6,750 bases of DNA from Anaerolineales bacterium UBA4826 (lineage in GTDB: Bacteria; Chloroflexota; Anaerolineae; UBA4142), in assembly GCA_002400365.1 (NCBI GenBank), contig DHFK01000166.1, positions 1 through 6,750 on the forward strand. The letters run 5' to 3'. This document shows, in pieces, positions 4,033 through 6,750 of the stretch. A program made the position numbers and the translations under genes. The notes beneath the pieces were generated by a model. That model did no database searches and had not been told where the DNA came from. It saw nothing but the letters and a program-made list of their open reading frames with translations. Position 1 is the stretch's first letter. Each line of letters begins with the position of its first letter.

Positions 4033-5273
4033 ACAACCCCAATCTCCAATTCTACCCTCGTTCCCTTGCCCGACTCACTCTGCACCGTCAATTCGCCGCC
4101 GGCATCCCGCGCCCGTTCAGCCATTCCGATCAGACCGAAATGACCCGGCGGCATTGCCCCCACGTCAAAGCCCACCCCATTGTCCTGAATCGTCAGCCGC
4201 AATTGCCGCGCGGGCGTGACGCCCAACGCGACCGCGACCTGCGTCGCCGCGGCGTGCCGTTCGGCGTTCGCCAGCGCTTCCTGCGCGATGCGATAGACCG
4301 TCTGCTCGGTCAGTGGATCGAGCGCGGGGATGTCGCCAATGGCGCAATCGAATTTTGCGCCGGTGCGTTCCGCCTGCGCTCGACACAGTTGCCGCAGCGC
4401 TTCAGCCAGTCCCAGGTCTTGGAGCGGCGTCGCGCGCAGCGCTTGAATCGCGCGGCGAACTTCGTGCGCGCTGTTACGCGTACTGACTTGCGCCTCGCGC
4501 AATTGCGCCTTTGCTTCGGCGGGGTCGTGATCGAGCAGCGCGCCGACCGCTTGCAGTTGCAGACTCAGCGCGGTGATCGAGTGCGCCAGAATGTCGTGCA
4601 GTTCGCGCGCCATCCGATTGCGCTCGCGGCTCTCGGCAAGTTGCTCGGCGGTGGCGGCGCGCTGCGCGAGTTGCCGATTCGCTTGTTCGAGCGCGGCATG
4701 ATCTTTTTTCTGCGCCTCGACGAGCAACATCACGACATAGCCCAGAATCACGAGCATCGCAATACGCCCGGCAGAGTTGAGCACGAAACTCACGCCGAAT
4801 TGCAAGCCCGACCACAGCACGACGCCGAGCGCGAGGTGCTCGACGATCAGCGCGGCGATCGCGATCCGCAAACCGCGCCGACCGTACTGCCACGCCGCCA
4901 GAACGACCGGGACGACCAGCCAAATCAGCGGACTGCTGACACCCAGCACATCGGCTTGCATGCCGATCGCGCGCAGCGTTTCGTCCGCCGCAAGAATCGA
5001 AACCGCGATTTCGACGATGGGCGTGACAAACAACCAGCCGAGCGCAATCGGCAAAAAGGACGCGCCCAGTTTCTGCCGCAGCGCGTCCCAACTGACCAGC
5101 GCGATGAACACCGCGCGCTCGACTGCGAACGCGAGCAGCAACGGCAGCGCGCTTTTGCCGGGCAAGAACGCGAGATAGAGGACGAGGCTGAGCGCGATCA
5201 ATCCGCCGCGCAGCCAGGCGGCTTGGCGCAAAATTCGCAGCAGCCCGGCGACCAGTTGGGGCGACGTGTTCAT
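4029..5273 (-). CDS. membrane sensor histidine kinase (HisKA_3 / NarL partner)
   Basis: The kinase has 414 residues from the ATG chosen here. About six membrane segments fill residues 23-187 (roughly 23-39, 42-61, 72-95, 110-128, 134-153, 169-187), with no sizeable outside sensor domain, so it probably senses the membrane or a partner membrane protein. A short coiled linker (190-215) leads to the dimerisation domain with phospho-acceptor H226 in ARELHDILAHS. The ATPase domain has an N box (QEALANAERH, N336), a G1 box (DNGVGF, D364) and a G2 box (GHFGLIGM, 377-384). It should phosphorylate D54 of the regulator encoded next. Longer starts exist (ATG at 5309, TTG at 5336), but a promoter spans 5308-5336, its -10 covers the ATG at 5309, and composition drops upstream of 5273, so 5273 is preferred. 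The Shine-Dalgarno is weak at every candidate. Confidence 0.93.
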   Translation of the reverse strand: MNTSPQLVAGLLRILRQAAWLRGGLIALSLVLYLAFLPGKSALPLLLAFAVERAVFIALVSWDALRQKLGASFLPIALGWLFVTPIVEIAVSILAADETLRAIGMQADVLGVSSPLIWLVVPVVLAAWQYGRRGLRIAIAALIVEHLALGVVLWSGLQFGVSFVLNSAGRIAMLVILGYVVMLLVEAQKKDHAALEQANRQLAQRAATAEQLAESRERNRMARELHDILAHSITALSLQLQAVGALLDHDPAEAKAQLREAQVSTRNSAHEVRRAIQALRATPLQDLGLAEALRQLCRAQAERTGAKFDCAIGDIPALDPLTEQTVYRIAQEALANAERHAAATQVAVALGVTPARQLRLTIQDNGVGFDVGAMPPGHFGLIGMAERARDAGGELTVQSESGKGTRVELEIGVV

Positions 5274-5307
5274 CTTTCGACTCGTGAAATGGTTTTGTCT
5301 GCGCCGC

Positions 5308-5336
5308 ATTATGCCACTGCTTTCTGAAAAACTCAA
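5308..5336 (-). promoter_or_regulatory. putative promoter of the kinase-regulator operon
   Basis: On the minus strand TTGAGT (5331-5336, 4 of 6), a spacer of exactly 17 bases and CATAAT (5308-5313, 5 of 6) predict a start near 5301 and a leader of about 28 bases to the ATG at 5273. The -35 abuts the heptamer hairpin, so hairpin or bound protein could affect it. It would let the two-component genes be made apart from the permease. Confidence 0.6.
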
Positions 5337-5401
5337 GGATGAAGGATGAATCCTTCGACCAAGTTCGGGAGTTCATCCTTCATCCTTCTGCCTTCTGCCT
5401 T
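5335..5401. repeat. heptamer-repeat hairpin between permease and kinase genes
   Basis: Four back-to-back 7-mers (CATCCTT, CATCCTT, CTGCCTT, CTGCCTT) fill 5374-5401 and run into the permease stop codon. Two inverted copies (AAGGATG twice) at 5335-5348 pair with the first two. The arms 5335-5350 and 5372-5387 are a perfect 16-bp inverted repeat with a 21-base loop. On the minus strand the stem is followed by GAGTTTTTC, so it may also act as a weak terminator for the permease transcript, just ahead of the kinase promoter. It is the second heptamer array in this window. Confidence 0.85.
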
Positions 5402-6750
5402 TATTCGTAACTCAGACTCTGCCGCACGCTCAGGTTCGCCGCGTTTAGCGCCGGCGCAATGCTCGCCAGCGTACCGACGACGATGACGATCAAGAACCAG
5501 TAAACGATGCCGTTGTACGCGTACGCAAAATCGAGCGGCGCCTGGATGAACGCCAGTCCCACCGCGCGCGCCATCCCGCGCGACAAAGGCACGCTCGCGA
5601 CGAGCGCCAGCGCGAAACTGACGAGCGCGATGACCATGCTCTCGCCCCAGAAAATCTGGACGATGTCGCGATGACCCGCGCCAATCGCGCGCATCACGCC
5701 GATCTCTTTGCTGCGCTCCAGCACGTTGATGCTCATCATGCCCATCAAGCCGATGCCGCCGACGACCGCCGTCAAGAGCGCCATCACGAGCAGGAACACG
5801 ACGAGGATGTGATACAGACTCGTCACCTGGCTCTTGATGTCGCCCAGAATCTGGGTCGAGAAAACGTCAATGCTTTTCGTTTTCAACAAGGCGGTCAGTT
5901 CGCGCGTGATGCGTTTCTGCGCCGCGGCGTCGTGCGTTTTGTACTGCACTTGTAGCGTGATCGTTTTGTCCGTGCGTTTCAGCACGCGGTCGAGCGCGTC
6001 GAACGAGACGAACACGCCGGTCTGCTTTTGCGTCAGGTCTTGATTGACGCCGACGACAACCCATTCGGTCTCTGGATATTGACCGCCCAAATCCAAGCGG
6101 ACGACGTCGCCCAGCCGCAGGCCTTCTTGCTCCGCCCACTTGCGATTGACGACGATGGCGTTCTCGTCGTCCGGCGACAGCCAGCGCCCCGCTTGCAAGC
6201 GCGGCGTGTAGAATTCCGTATTGTCCGGTCCGGCTTGGACGAGCACCTGCACCTGCTGCCCCGACGGTAGTTCCATCGTCGCTTGATTGAAATACCACGC
6301 CTCCGCGTGCGCGACCTCCGGGTGCGCTTCGACGAGCGGCACGACCCAACTGACGCGCTGCTCGCGTTTGAACGCGATGAGCGCATCCATGCCGTACTGC
6401 CCTTCGATGAGATTGTCAATCGTATTGCCGAAGGATGTGTCCACGCTCAACACCGCGATAAAAATCGCGCCGCCCAGCATCAACGTGATCAGCGTCAGCG
6501 CAAGGCGATCCGGCACGCGCACCGCGTTGCGTAACGCGAGCGCCCACACGCGCGGCAAGCCGCGGATCTTTCCAAGCCAGCGGCTCAGCCAGTTGTCGCC
6601 GCTGCCGCCGCCGAGTCCATAATCGGCGATCGCCTGGCGCACGGTGATGCGCGCGCCTTCCCACAACGGTTTCGCCGCGGCGATGAACGGCACGAGCAGA
6701 CCGACGGCGAGCATGACGATTTGCGCGAGGCGCGAAGGGCGGTACGGAAA
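5401..6750 (-). CDS. FtsX/MacB-type ABC transporter permease, N-terminus beyond window
   Basis: The frame is open to the right edge (12 more codons precede the first ATG at 6714), so this is the C-terminal part of a larger permease. Numbering from that ATG, a membrane segment at 1-14 ends a preceding domain, and a basic linker (about 18-66) leads to a second permease unit. That unit has a segment at about 71-90, a 200-residue outside MacB-like domain (about 92-295), and three segments in the FtsX domain (about 300-328, 357-377, 402-422). The stretch SKEIGVMRAIGA (335-346) is the cytoplasmic coupling region usual in this family. This layout fits the two-unit permeases that export or extract lipids, peptides or lipoproteins with a separate ATPase, which should lie beyond the right edge. 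It precedes the kinase and regulator genes on the same strand, which suggests regulation by or sensing through that pair. The substrate cannot be told. Confidence 0.9.
   Translation of the reverse strand, partial: FPYRPSRLAQIVMLAVGLLVPFIAAAKPLWEGARITVRQAIADYGLGGGSGDNWLSRWLGKIRGLPRVWALALRNAVRVPDRLALTLITLMLGGAIFIAVLSVDTSFGNTIDNLIEGQYGMDALIAFKREQRVSWVVPLVEAHPEVAHAEAWYFNQATMELPSGQQVQVLVQAGPDNTEFYTPRLQAGRWLSPDDENAIVVNRKWAEQEGLRLGDVVRLDLGGQYPETEWVVVGVNQDLTQKQTGVFVSFDALDRVLKRTDKTITLQVQYKTHDAAAQKRITRELTALLKTKSIDVFSTQILGDIKSQVTSLYHILVVFLLVMALLTAVVGGIGLMGMMSINVLERSKEIGVMRAIGAGHRDIVQIFWGESMVIALVSFALALVASVPLSRGMARAVGLAFIQAPLDFAYAYNGIVYWFLIVIVVGTLASIAPALNAANLSVRQSLSYE

Noticed and set aside
4140..5327. 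395-codon plus-strand frame
   Set aside because: It is antisense to the histidine kinase, which has all family motifs. The Arg/Gln/Asp-rich product is a GC-rich shadow.

Overview
This 6.75 kb bacterial window joins a lower-GC, mobile-looking left third to a GC-rich (about 60-65% in sampled stretches) chromosomal right half. The organism cannot be named from sequence alone. GC-rich codon use, a double zinc ribbon-MerR fusion protein, a long FtsX-type ABC permease and heptamer intergenic repeats would suit a Chloroflexota (Anaerolineae-like) genome; this is an inference.

Layout, left to right. (1) 2-319 (+): the C-terminal part of a small XRE-type helix-turn-helix protein, cut by the window edge. 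(2) 455-1531 (-): a complete tyrosine recombinase with all six catalytic residues, a strong Shine-Dalgarno and a palindrome upstream. (3) 1682-2019 (-): a two-tRNA transcription unit with its own sigma70-type promoter, tRNA-Phe(GAA), a spacer of inverted heptamer repeats, tRNA-Gly(GCC) and a clear intrinsic terminator. (4) 2023-2136: three successive hairpins with no convincing gene. (5) 2172-2416 (-): a strong promoter, a c-di-AMP (ydaO-yuaA) riboswitch aptamer and an intrinsic terminator with a built-in antiterminator alternative. (6) 2417-2473: a short divergent control region with tandem repeats. (7) 2474-3360 (+): promoter and gene for a zinc ribbon/MerR-like protein. (8) 3370-5336 (-): a NarL-type response regulator and its histidine kinase, coupled by an ATGA overlap, with a promoter just upstream. 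(9) 5335-5401: a heptamer-repeat hairpin. (10) 5401-6750 (-): the C-terminal part of an FtsX/MacB-type ABC permease, cut by the right edge.

How it fits together. The permease, kinase and regulator run in one direction and look like a transporter with its own two-component system. The XRE fragment and recombinase next to tRNA-Gly look like the end of an integrated element. The most notable point is the c-di-AMP riboswitch: the aptamer and expression platform are intact and its promoter is strong, but no recognisable target gene follows. After its terminator come only a structured non-coding stretch and the tRNA unit. It is either an orphan left by gene loss, the source of a c-di-AMP-controlled short RNA, or a switch acting on an unrecognised small gene or on the tRNAs.
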